Assembly (NCBI GenBank): GCA_949317995.1
Contig: OX439036.1
Location: 2,659,207 to 2,723,206, forward strand
Direction: 5' to 3'
From: Acholoe squamosa
Lineage: Eukaryota > Annelida > Polychaeta > Phyllodocida > Polynoidae
Length of the DNA: 64,000 nt
Of the stretch, positions 52,636 to 63,113 are shown piece after piece; position 1 is the stretch's first letter; each line of letters begins with the position of its first letter. The notes beneath the pieces were generated by a model that saw only the letters and a list, made by a program, of their open reading frames with translations, was not told the DNA's origin and searched no databases. The translations under genes were made by a program, and so were the position numbers.

Positions 52636-52745
52636 GGTGAGGTTGTACCTCTGTCTGTGTGAGAGAATTACCAGTTATTCTGTACCTAGCCCTTATCTTG
52701 TATTGATTGTAACAGCAATCTTGAGTAAATTTTTACAATGGACCA

Positions 52746-52925
52746 GGTTAAGGGTGAACAGTTAAAAGTCTGCTGATACATTAATGCATAATGCCCATCC
52801 GTCGTTCTAATGTATGACTGTATATAGCCTTTGTCTAATTACCAACTCGACAGTGGTGCATATTCTGACCCTCAGGGTGTATCAACCCTGAAGTGTCAGC
52901 GTGATGTTTTATAGCCGCTGGTCTT
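52746..52925. repeat. Fragment of dispersed CATGATGC/TTAA repeat family
   Basis: 'gatacattaatgcataatgc', 'gacagtggtgcatattctga', 'ctgaagtgtcagcgtgatg'. Diverged. Confidence 0.5.
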
Positions 52926-53213
52926 TTGCAGCAGGGCATATCTCAACAATTAAGAAATGCCCTCCAGAACAAACTGCAACCATAGCATGCCACTGTGAGT
53001 AAGGTTTTAGCACTAAGCATCAATCAGCAGGATCAGTGGTCCTCAATGGAGCCATGAAAAGTTTTCAGATCACAGTCATCTTGAAGCACTCCATTCATCC
53101 TAAGGCAATAACAGAAATCCTATCCACCAATTTACAAAACATGCTCCTATTTCATGTTAGGTAGAACAGCCCTGAGAGACAATTCAGGATAGGGTTGGCC
53201 ACTAACCTCAGTA

Positions 53214-53228
53214 CCCCCCCCCCCCCCC
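53214..53228. repeat. Poly-C tract (15 C)
   Basis: Fifteen consecutive C bases. This is a likely site of sequencing or assembly length error. Confidence 0.9.
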
Positions 53229-53549
53229 GCTGCCGTTCAATTTTACTCAAACTTCAATATGGAGGCTCATGTAGTGCAGAGAGTGAGAGATGAGCATGCT
53301 TTGTGTGTGTGTCCCAGGGTTTGGGGATAGGAGGGTCAGGACGGTATTGACAGATCGAGGATTGTGTTTCACAACATAATCATCGGTAATGATTTATTCA
53401 AACGTTATATTAAGTGCTGGCACAGAGACGCTTGTAATATTTTATCCTGTACAAACGATGAAACTGCACAAAAGGTGCTGTGCCATCTGAACCAAACAGA
53501 TCAGGGTCTTTGAATATTTCTGATAGAGCTTGGTTATCAACTTTTTGGC

Positions 53550-53720
53550 AGGAGGGCATCATGCCCATTGGTCATCATGATATAGGTCTGCTCATCTGCC
53601 ATTCATTACAGCATCATGCCACCTCTAAGGGAATGTATCAACCCCATAGGGTTGGATTGATGGAGGAATGTAGCCGTGGCTATGTCTATACAACCAATGG
53701 GCATGGTGCATAAATCAACA
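53550..53720. repeat. Copy of dispersed CATGATGC/TTAA repeat family
   Basis: 'gcatcatgcccattggtcat', 'cattacagcatcatgcc', 'atagggttggattgatg', 'caatgggcatggtgcataaa'. Confidence 0.6.
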
Positions 53721-54006
53721 ATCAGAATTAGAAGAGGTTTTAAAACCAATACAGCTGATTTGAACATGTCTATCTCCATCTTTGTATCAAGTAATCATTA
53801 CAATAGCCAGAAAACCTTGATGTATAAGAGAGTCTGAGATCCATAGTTCCTGTGTGTTGTGTACCTTTGTTGATACAATGTATCATGTTACTAATTGGAA
53901 TATTGATTAGGACTTCAAGGTGGCCATGTAGCAGGCCTGTTTTCTAAATATGGATATTTGATTCCCCCAGAAAAGGCTTTAACACTTTACAGGCCTGCGT
54001 GAGGAA
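53721..54006. other. Intergenic, nothing recognised
   Basis: Just under 300 bp between two repeat copies, with no gene visible. Confidence 0.4.
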
Positions 54007-54185
54007 TTAACCCTTTAAGGGCCGCTGATGAAGTAATGCATCAATGAAAAGCTGACAAGACTGCTTGACAAGCCATCATTAGTTTGTGTATTAACCCCTG
54101 GTGAAATACTTGCCAGGGCTATATTCATGCATCATGACCAATGGGCGTGATGCATTACTGCATCAGCAGCCTTCAAGTGTCCCTG
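54007..54185. repeat. Copy of dispersed CATGATGC/TTAA repeat family, intact left end
   Basis: Begins TTAACCCTTTAAGGGCCGCT (54007), then 'gatgaagtaatgcatcaatg', 'tgccagggctatattcatgc', 'atcatgaccaatgggcgtga', 'gcattactgcatcagcagcc'. It supports TTAACCCTTTAAGGGCC as the family terminus. Confidence 0.7.
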
Positions 54186-54639
54186 CAATATTCTCACTTG
54201 TCAATGCAATGAATAAATGCTCATAGAGTTGCCGCATGATGCTTCAATGAATTTTCGACTCACCAGTATTTTGTTATATCTTCTCAAAAAAGAAGCATGG
54301 TCTGAAAGGCACACATGTACCGGCACATCATTCTGGTTATTTGCTGATTCTCCAGGAGTGCAACAATCCTCTACAATAAGCAAGATTCATGATTGTAGCC
54401 TAAAAATTACTGATCATGGCTACAGATCTGCTGGCGCCTATCTGCTTTACACACATCAGTGATCAGAATGATCATTGATTTAAATTTCATTTTCACTCAT
54501 TTATCACACATGAGAGCAATGAAAATAAGAGCAAATGTGTGACAGCCAATCACAGGCCAGCTATAGTATCATTTGACCTACAATGAAGTCCTGAAATGGC
54601 AAATTTTGTACTCACCGAGTGATACAGAGTGTAGTGTTG

Positions 54640-54750
54640 GGAGGTACCACAGCCTTGTTCACCCATACCATACTGGCCAGGGCTAGATTCATGCATCATG
54701 ACGACCAATGGGCGGCATACATTAATGCACTAGAGCCCTTAAAGTGTTGG
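54640..54750. repeat. Fragment of dispersed CATGATGC/TTAA repeat family
   Basis: 'actggccagggctagattca', 'tgcatcatgacgaccaatgg', 'cattaatgcactagagccct', 'taaagtgtt'. Confidence 0.6.
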
Positions 54751-55269
54751 CTACACTGTGATATAAGGGACATTATTGCAGAGAGGTGGACGTGCATATC
54801 TACTATGCTGTACAGCCAAGATAAAGATAAAATGACAATAGCTTTATCTAAGAATACCATTCGCTGTGTGATGCTATACTATACTATGCCATAAGACCTG
54901 GTCTTCTGTCTAACCAGCTCATTAGTAGTCCTGTCACCACCCCCCACACACCCACACATACGCTCACATACCAAATAGGTAAATATTGTCACCTGTTCCT
55001 GCGGGTTTTGTCGCTTTTCCCGTCATTGTCAAGGAAACAGCCGCCAATGCCGTCTGCTGGAACTCCCAATTAGTGGCGGGCATGATGAGAGGCAGCTTAA
55101 CGCGCGGGTCATTCCAAAACCTGACAACACATTCACCAAGGTCATTTGAAGGTCATTTAGAGGTTCCTATGGGCACCCATAATGCTGCTAAAAGCAACAG
55201 TATTCCTTCATTCAGAGACAAATATGTGCTCACTAGTTATTTTATTTCAGATATAAATCATCCGTTTAT
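54751..55269. other. Intergenic, nothing recognised
   Basis: A 101-codon open frame (54986-55291) shows no recognisable domain and ends inside the next repeat, so it is not accepted as a gene. Confidence 0.4.
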
Positions 55270-55445
55270 GCAGCTACACTCTAAGAAATAACCATTGAAT
55301 CTACCGAACACTCTCGTAAACTGAACAATGAACCACCATATAATTGTAATGCAGAGAGGCAGTGTAGTGTTTCACAATAAACCCCCAAAAAGGAGCTTAT
55401 TAAAGTGCTGTGAATCTCTATGAAAATAATGGTTATTTTGGTGCC
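55270..55445. repeat. Short inverted-repeat element shared with 28350-28510
   Basis: 'ctaagaaataaccattgaat' at the left and 'gaaaataatggttattttgg' at the right are inverted (AATAACCATT / AATGGTTATT). 'ctgaacaatgaaccac' and 'gtgaatctctatgaaaataa' are shared with the earlier copy. MITE-like, with no coding capacity. Confidence 0.65.
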
Positions 55446-56038
55446 TTTTTTTAACGGCGTAAATATTACTCAGCAAGCATAAAATTTAAGTCTTGTAGAT
55501 ATCTAAGCAACAGTAGTAATTCTACCACTGCTGCAACTACAATGGCACTGCAGTCTCTGGGTTAGACACCTTAAGGCAGTGGCCACTTGAAAAGCTGAGG
55601 TTGCTGCCAGAAACAATTACCATTACTGAGAGACGGTCACCAATCTTTGAGTTTGAATGTGGCCTGCTGTGGCTTTAGTCAAATAATCAATCCTGTAAGT
55701 AAATGCTTTAAGTTAATACAGCTTCAAGGCCTGCATAACACCTCTAGGGTGGAGTTTCACATCGGACTATGATTTGATACTGCAGTGGCCAATTTAGCCA
55801 ATGCAGTAATGCAACTCTGTTTAAAACCTGTCTGCTCTAATAATATATTCAATGACATAGGATTTCGGTAGATTGTTTGTAGTATCGAGAGTAAGAGTTA
55901 TTCAATGTAAGTCTCTAAAGCACTGTAATACATTTCATTGAGAGATTTCACCATGATTTTAGACCCTGTGATAGTATTCCATTCTTAAATACCTCTAGGG
56001 TTATGTCATAAAATGACCATATTATAGTATAGGTGATT
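55446..56038. other. Intergenic, nothing recognised
   Basis: No gene, RNA or repeat array seen. Confidence 0.4.
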
Positions 56039-56082
56039 ATGTATGTATGTATGTATGTATGTATGTATGTATGTATGTATGG
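56039..56082. repeat. (ATGT)n microsatellite
   Basis: About eleven uninterrupted tetranucleotide repeats. Confidence 0.95.
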
Positions 56083-56089
56083 CCACATA

Positions 56090-56830
56090 AACGAGACTTA
56101 GGGGCTATTTTGTGTGTCTGAGGACACCTTAGGGGCTTAGTTTGACTTAAGGGCTTAAGCCCCTAAGAATCTTACAAACTTTGTCCAGATGATCCTTAGG
56201 GGCTCAGGTTTCATCTGAGACCCACTTTCAAATTTAGCCCCTAAGTCATAAACTCTGCTTGAAAATGTATGTTCCCTCTGTGTATGTACCAAGACCATAA
56301 GGTGCTGGCCTCTGGTGACAAAACTGAGCAAATTTTATATAGCTCTCCAAACAGATATCTGCAATGTCTAGTACTTTGGGATTTCAAATACTCTGCTTGG
56401 AGATGGTAGCGTCATTAAGCCCCTAAGACACAAACATTTGACACTACCCTGGTCTCTGTGCCATAGTTTGCAAGTACAAAGTAAGTACCAGGAAGCCACA
56501 GAGGACCACTAAGCCCCTAAGGCACAAACTTGTCTAACCTACACTGGACCCTGTGCCCTGATTTGTCAGTACAATTCAAGTGCCAGGAAGCCACTGAGGA
56601 CCAGTAAGCCCCCAAGGCACAAACTCACCTAACCAACACTGGACCCTGTGCCCTGATTTGTCAGTACAATTCAAGTGCCAGGAAGCCACTGAGGACCAGT
56701 AAGCCCCCAAGGCACAAACTCACCTAACCAACACTGGGCCCTCTGCCCTGATTTGTCAGTACAATTTAAATACCAGGAAGCCACAGAGGAACAGTAAGCC
56801 CCTAAGAGCCAGCCCCTAAGGAACAAACTT
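56090..56830. repeat. CTTAGGGGCT-rich region with a 95-bp tandem unit
   Basis: CTTAGGGGCT or its complement AGCCCCTAAG, exact or with one change, occurs about ten times. From about 56470 to 56810 a 95-bp unit ('accagtaagcccccaaggca', 'cactggaccctgtgccctga', 'tttgtcagtacaattcaagt', 'gccaggaagccac') repeats about four times. The same decamer reappears twice in every unit of the array at 57.96-60.36 kb. Confidence 0.8.
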
Positions 56831-57284
56831 GCCCTTGGATATGCCCCAGAGGACTTTTTGTGAAAGGACACAAGTGAATCAAGGAGGAGCCTCAATGAGA
56901 AGATTGTGACTCATTTCAAAGGTAAGACAATTTTATTTCTAGCTGTAGTTATGTGTGAATAGTCCATAAATCGACCCTGGTCATTTTGTTCTATTTCATA
57001 CAGTGCCCCAAATAGTAGGCCTATTGTTATAAGTCTACCAAGACTTCTCTTTGACTTTGCCCTGGCCTAGACTGAGGCTAAGCCTTAGCCTTAGGTCTCC
57101 CTTGCCCTAGCTCTATAGTCCATCAATCTTTCTCCATGTTGGCCTTTTTCATTTTAATCATGTAGAGCTGGGAATACGTTGAGAAAAGTTTTCAGGAAAG
57201 ATGGTAATAATTTGATAAAAAATGTCAGCTCGAAGTTGAGGGGCAAGCAGTGACGTGGGCCTGGCCTAAAACAAAGAGGAAAAG
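56831..57284. other. Non-array stretch between two arrays
   Basis: A donor-like 'catttcaaag' followed by GTAAGA occurs at 56922/56923, but I could not find a convincing open exon before it (each frame is short). Nothing else recognised. Confidence 0.35.
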
Positions 57285-57910
57285 CTCTCAGCTGACCCCA
57301 GAGCTGTAAATTTTAGCCCCCCCCCTCCGTTTGCCTCATTTTCTGACCCCAGAGCTGTAAGTTTTAGCCCCCCCTCCTATGTTTTCCTCATTTTCTGACC
57401 CCAGAGCTGTAAATTTTAGGCCCCCCCTCCGTTTTCCTCATTTTCTGACCCCAGACCTGTAAGTTTTAGCCCCCCCTATGTTTTCCTCATTTTCTGACCA
57501 CAGAGCTGTAAATCTTAGTCCCCCTATGTTTTCCTCATTTTCTGACCCCAGAGCTGTAAAATTTAGCCCCCCCCCTCCATTTGCCTCATTTTCTGACCCC
57601 AGAGCTGTAAGTTTTAGCCCCCCCTATGTTTTCCTCATTTTCTGACCCCAGAGCTGTAAATTGCAGCCCCCCCTGTCTGTTTTCATTTCTTTTTAAACCC
57701 CCTAGACTGCAAATTTTAGCCCCCCCCTACGTTTTCCTCATTTTCAGACCCCAGAGCTGTAAGTTTTAGCCCCCTGCTGCGTTTTCCTCATTTTCTGACC
57801 CCAGAGCTGTCAATTTTTAGCCCCCCCCCCTCCGTTTCCCTTATTTTCTCACCCCAGAGCTGTAAATTATAGCCCCTCACTGTCCGTTTTCATCTCTTTT
57901 AAAACCCCCT
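57285..57910. repeat. About 51-bp minisatellite with C-tracts, about 12 units
   Basis: The unit is 'ctgaccccagagctgtaaat', 'tttagccccccctccg', 'ttttcctcatttt'; the C-run varies from 4 to 10. The opposite strand carries runs of G every about 51 bases. Confidence 0.9.
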
Positions 57911-57959
57911 AGACTGCAAATAGACCAGCGACAAAGTAATGCCTTTTTATATATAGTGT

Positions 57960-60360
57960 AATCAATTTCCAAGATTTTGGATAAATGTATATCACTTAGG
58001 GGCTTATTCAGAGTTTGTGACTTAGGGGCTTAGTTCTACTTTAAAAATCATTCAAACATTTCATTTCAGAAAAGAATTGACTTCTACATTTTGGATAAAG
58101 GTATGTGACTTAGGGGCTTACTCAAAATTTGTGACTTAGGGGCTCAGAGGAACTTAAAAAAAATCCTTCAAACATTTCATTTCAGAATAGAATTGACTTT
58201 GACATTTTGGATAAAGGTACGTGACTTAGGGGCTTACTCAGAATTTGTGTCTTAGGGGCTCAGAGGAACTTAAAAATCCTTCAAACATTTTCATTTCAGA
58301 ATAGAATTGACTTTGACCTTTTGGATAAAGGTATGTGACTTAGGGGCTTACTCAGAATTTGTGACTTAGGGGCTCAGAGGAACTTAAAAATCCTTCAAAC
58401 ATTTTCATTTCAGAATAGAATTGACTTTGACCTTTTGGATAAAGGTATGTAGCTTAGGGGCTTACTCAGAATTTGTGCCCTAGGGGCTCAGAGGAACTTA
58501 AAAAAATCCTTCAAACATTTCATTTCAGAATAGAATTGACTTTGACATTTTGGATAAAGGTATGTGACTTGGGGGCTTACTCAGAAATTGTGTCTTAGGG
58601 GCTCAGAGGAACTTAAAAATCCTTCAAACATTTCATTTCAGAATAGAATTGGCTTTGACCTTTTGGATAAAGGTATGTGACTTAGGGGCTTACTCAGAAT
58701 TTGTGACTTAGGGGCTCAGAGGAACTTAAAAATCCTTCAAACATTTTCATTTCAGAATAGAATTGACTTTGACCTTTTGGATAAAGGTATGTGGCTTAGG
58801 GGCTTACTCAGAATTTGTGCCCTAGGGGCTCAGAGGAACTTAAAAAAATCCTTCAAACATTTCATTTCAGAATAGAATTGACTTTGACATTTTGGATAAA
58901 GGTATGTGACTTGGGGGCTTACTCAGAAATTGTGTCTTAGGGGCTCAGAGGAACTTAAAAATCCTTCAAACATTTCATTTCAGAATAGAATTGGCTTTGA
59001 CATTATGGATAAAGGTATGTGACTTAGGGGCTTACTTAGAATTTGTGCCCTAGGGGCTCAGAGGAACCTAAAAAAATCCTTCAAACATTTCATTTCAGAA
59101 TAGAATTGGCTTTGACATTTTGGATAAAGGTATGTGACTTGGGGGCTTACTCAGAAATTGTGTCTTAGGGGCTCAGAGGAACTTAAAAAATCCTTCAAAC
59201 ATTTCATTTCAGAATAGAATTGGCTTTGACATTTTGGATAAAGGTATGTGACTTAGGGGCTTACTCAGAATTTGTGCCTTAGGGGCTCAGAGGAACTTAA
59301 AAATCCTTCAAACATTTTTATTTCAGAATAGAATTGGCTTTGACATTTTGGATAAAGGTATGTGACTTAGGGGCTTACTCAGAATTTGTGCCTTAGGGGC
59401 TCAGAGGAACTTAAAAATCCTTCAAACATTTCATTTCAGAATAGAATTGGCTTTGACATTTTGGATAAAGGTATGTGACTCAGGGGCTTACTCAGAATTT
59501 GTGCCCTAGGGGCTCATAGGAACTTAAAAAAATCCTTCAAACATTTCATTTCAGAATAGAATTGGCTTTGACATTTTGGATAAAGGTATGTGACTTGGGG
59601 GCTTACTCAGAATTTGTGCCTTAGGGGTCAGAGGAACTTAAAAATCCTTCAAACATTTTTATTTCAGAATAGAATTGGCTTTGGCATTTTGGATAAAGGT
59701 ATGTGACTTAGGGGCTTACTCAGAATTTGTGCCCTAGGGGCTCATAGGAACTTAAAAAATCCTTCAAACATTTCATTTCAGAATAGAATTGGCTTTGACA
59801 TTTTGGATAAAGGTATGTGACTTGGGGGCTTACTCAGAATTTGTGCCTTAGGGGTCAGAGGAACTTAAAAAAAATCCTTCAAATATTTTCATTTCAGAAT
59901 AGAATTGGCTTTGACCTTTTGGATAAAGGTATGTGACTTAGGGGCTTACTCAGAATTTGTGCCTTAGGGGCTCAGAGGAACTTAAAAATCCTTCAAACAT
60001 TTTTATTTCAGAATAGAATTGGCTTTGACATTTTGGATAAAGGTATGTGACTTAGGGGCTTACTCAGAATTTGTGCCTTAGGGGCTCAGAGGAACTTAAA
60101 ATCCCTTCAAACATTTCATTTCAGAATAGAATTGGCTTTGACATTTTGGATAAAGGTATGTGACTTAGGGGCTTACTCAGAATTTGTGACTTAGGGGCTC
60201 AGAGGAACTTAAAAATCCTTCAAACATTTTCATCTCAGAGTAGAATTGACTTTGACCTTTTTGGATAAAGGTATGTGACTAAGGGGCCTACTCAGAATAT
60301 GTGCCTTAGGGGCTCATAGGAACTTAAAAATATTCCTTCAAACATTTCATTTCAGATCTA
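57960..60360 (+). repeat. About 114-bp tandem array, about 20 units, each with a microexon-like splice cassette
   Basis: Every unit carries CTTAGGGGCT twice, then 'ccttcaaacatttcatttca' plus G (a good 3' splice site), a 31-nt segment 'aatagaattggctttgacat' plus 'tttggataaag', and GTATGTG (a good 5' splice site). The segment recurs with donors near 58101, 58216, 58331 and so on to 60270, mean spacing about 114 bp. It reads NRIDFDILDK in phase 0 and leaves one base, which is the phase needed by the exon at 60835. Joining two such segments gives a stop (G|AA TAG), so only single inclusion would keep the frame. Whether any is spliced is unknown; a satellite spread through an intron is the alternative. 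Confidence 0.8.
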
Positions 60361-60834
60361 ATTTGTAGGTAAATACCTGCCCCAAAACACTCTATATATT
60401 TTGGTAAAGTCACCTAGGATTTGGGGAGTTGTGTAACATTTGTCCCTGACGCATATTCCTGCTTTCATGTATCAACAGCACCACTCAGTATATATGCACA
60501 ACTTTCATTAAGAAAGTATTTATTTTCATAGCATATCAAATTGTCCACTTTTACCAAAGTAAGGTACCTGTGTTGAGATCATGGTAATTTAAAACCCATC
60601 GTCCACTTGGCCCCTGTTGCTTGATTGAGCCATACATTTCCTATATAAAAAGGCCTAGTGGACTATTGATATGAAAAATAAATGAAACACATAATTGAAT
60701 TTGCAAATATGTCAAGTATATAGATACATATTTAATGTAAAAGGTCTTGCAGTATCTAATGTTGATTATTTCAGTTATTTGGTTTAAATGGTTAACCCCA
60801 TTTTTTTAATTCCATAACTTGATTACTATTGTAG

Positions 60835-63113
60835 AGATCTTTGATGAAGCTGAAGTGTATGCCTGCCAACCAGCTGATAGGCCTACAGGTCAGTGGAAAG
60901 ATTTGCATTCTATAGTATGCTTCGTTGTCTGCATATTCTTTGTGACTAGATAGCAACATACAAGGCATATGCTGACTTCATTAACATTCTATAAGGCACA
61001 GTGAAAAAAATGTCATGATATAGGCAAAGGTTCACTAGTGGTAGTCTGTCTAATTGTTATCTCATGTGCAATACGGGTACTGTATCGCATGACGCCCATA
61101 GGTTGGAATGCAATGCAGCACCTATGCGGTAAGTGAGATAACTGTCAGACATGCTCCTACAGGTGCTTATTTGCATTTATCTCATAGTTAAATCATCAAA
61201 CTATATCACCTGGACATAATTACATCATCGCTAGATGTGTGTAAGGTTTGTTTAAATCAGCATTTTGAATCTTTGATGTCATAAAAAAAAAAAAATGACC
61301 AGGGCATGTAATAATCACCCTACATATTACACGCCCCCTGTGTAATATGATACTGTAATGATATGTTTATGGCACTCCAGTATCTCAACATATTAACCAT
61401 GAGATAAAAGACTGGTCAGGTCCGAATTGAAATACCTCACTTCAGGGGTGTGGGAAGCAGTTTCAGAGTGGGTGGGACCAGGGGGGCTTTCTGTAATTTT
61501 TGACCCCTTTGCTTGACCTTTTAGTTTTGACCTTTTGAGGAGTTGGCCAAAAGTTGGGGGGGATATGTCCCCCATGTCCCCCCATGCACTTAGGCATGGA
61601 CCCTGAACCAAGTCAGGTGTTCCCTTGCCGACTGCACAGATGCAAGTTTCTATTTTTTATTCCATGAGAAAATGAGCAATAAATTAAGTGTCAAGAATTG
61701 ATATGTTGTCACTAAATATTAGCTCAGTTTTCCAACCATTTATTGCATACTATACTGGGGAGCAAAGGTAAATTCTGGGCATATACTGTCCTATAGTACA
61801 ATATCATCAGCTCTATGTCTCAGACTGTCTTTAGGTAGATTCTATTAGGCAAAGCAAATGCCTATTCTTTGTGTGAGGTGTGACTAGATTGAGTGCAAAA
61901 TCCATAATTTGAGTAAGACTGAAAAACAATGAATAGACCTCAATATTTGAGGACATTACATGTCCAAGAAATTGTGCTGAATGAATCTCTTATTAACTAT
62001 GGTAGAGTCACTTGTTGAAGAGAGAGTGAATGCCTACCAACCAGCTGATGCACCTGCAAAAGTCAATCAACCAGCTGATGCACCCACGAACACCTACTAC
62101 CCAGCTGATGCCCCCATGAAAGCCTACCAACCAGATGATGCCCCAACAGGTCAGTGGAAACAATTGTACTATTTAGTATCCTTTGATGGATGTAAATGTT
62201 TTTGATGCTAGGTAACATGTTCTCACACATCCTGTGTCATTTATCACCAGTACAGGGTGGCACTGCAAAATTATGACATAAATGCTCATGGTCCGCTGCC
62301 TATGCCTCATGCTATAAAGTAAAGATGATGGTGCTTGGAAGATGCACCTAAAGGGTAGATCAATTTAAATATTGAATATGTGAAATTTTGTTCTCGCTTT
62401 ATCATGGATTGATTAAAAGGTTCCTACACCCATTTAATTCATCATTTATAGCATTTAAATGGCATAGTAGCATCATCATTAACTTCAACTCTATAAATAC
62501 ATTTCAGTTGTTACAACAAAGCAAAAAAAGAAGCGCGATTGCAGTAGTAAGTGCAAATATTTTGTCTCTTGTCTTTTGTGTTTGAAAGATTGACTTCTGA
62601 GACTTCCTCTGACTAAGTAAACGATAAGTTTTAGAATAACATTTTTTCATAGCTGCTAAAAAAGTTGTTTTAGATTGAAAAATAAAAAACAATCAACTGT
62701 CTCAATTTTACATTAAAAGGCCATTAAAAATGAATCATAGCGGGGTAATGATCATCAAGAGGTTCAATAACATTGCTACAAACCTTCCTTCACAAGTTAG
62801 CCTGGAAGCACCTTTCGATGAAAGGTGAGTAGAACACAGAGGTATTACACTAGCAGTGATAATAGTATAGTCAGACAAGATGTCATGATTTTAATACCTA
62901 ATATCCATTTTTTTAACAGCTAGAGTAAAATGGACACCAAAGGAGATCACAGAGCTTCGCCATTTGTGTGCAACTGCTCTAAAAGAGGGCAGAAATCTGA
63001 CTCAAAAAGAGTGTGAGACAGCCATTTCTTACTCCAAGATGGAGGGTGGGATTCTCCAGAGAAGAAGGTGGCAGGTGATAAAGTCAAAGATAAACTGGCT
63101 ACTTAAGCATTAG
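60835..63113 (+). CDS. Four last exons of a gene with QPADAP repeats and a Myb/SANT-like C-terminus
   Basis: Exons by splice signals and phase: 60835-60888, 62006-62149, 62508-62546 and 62920-63113 (stop TAG at 63111-63113). The first three are phase 1 at both ends and join in frame. The first two are duplicates of each other (E-x-x-Y-x-C/Y-QPADxP ... ACAG|GTCAGTGGAAA); the second has four repeats of the form Y/N-QPADAP. The third exon is basic (VTTKQKKKRDCS, NLS-like). The last encodes ARVKWTPKEITELRHLCATA followed by KEGRNLTQKECETAI and RRRWQVIKSKINWLLKH, helical, with a Myb/SANT-like spacing of Trp and an Arg/Lys-rich end. The role is unknown; nuclear DNA or chromatin binding is inferred. 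Upstream exons were not found, unless the 31-nt cassette is one. Confidence 0.6.

Larger units (their letters stand above)
44078..52745. repeat. Segmental duplication, copy B (about 8.7 kb after insertions)
   Basis: The direct-orientation partner of copy A. Similarity runs 44078-44285, resumes at 49244-49523, 50258-50930 and 52633-52745. The gaps are a LINE (44285-49243), a Harbinger-like MITE (49527-50254) and minisatellite expansion. The order of shared phrases is the same as in copy A. Confidence 0.82.

Noticed and set aside
62718-62824. Possible extra exon ending GATGAAAG|GTGAGT
   Set aside because: The donor is good, but its reading ends in phase 2 and would put a stop (AG|C TAG) at the start of the last exon; the exon at 62508-62546 joins in frame without it.
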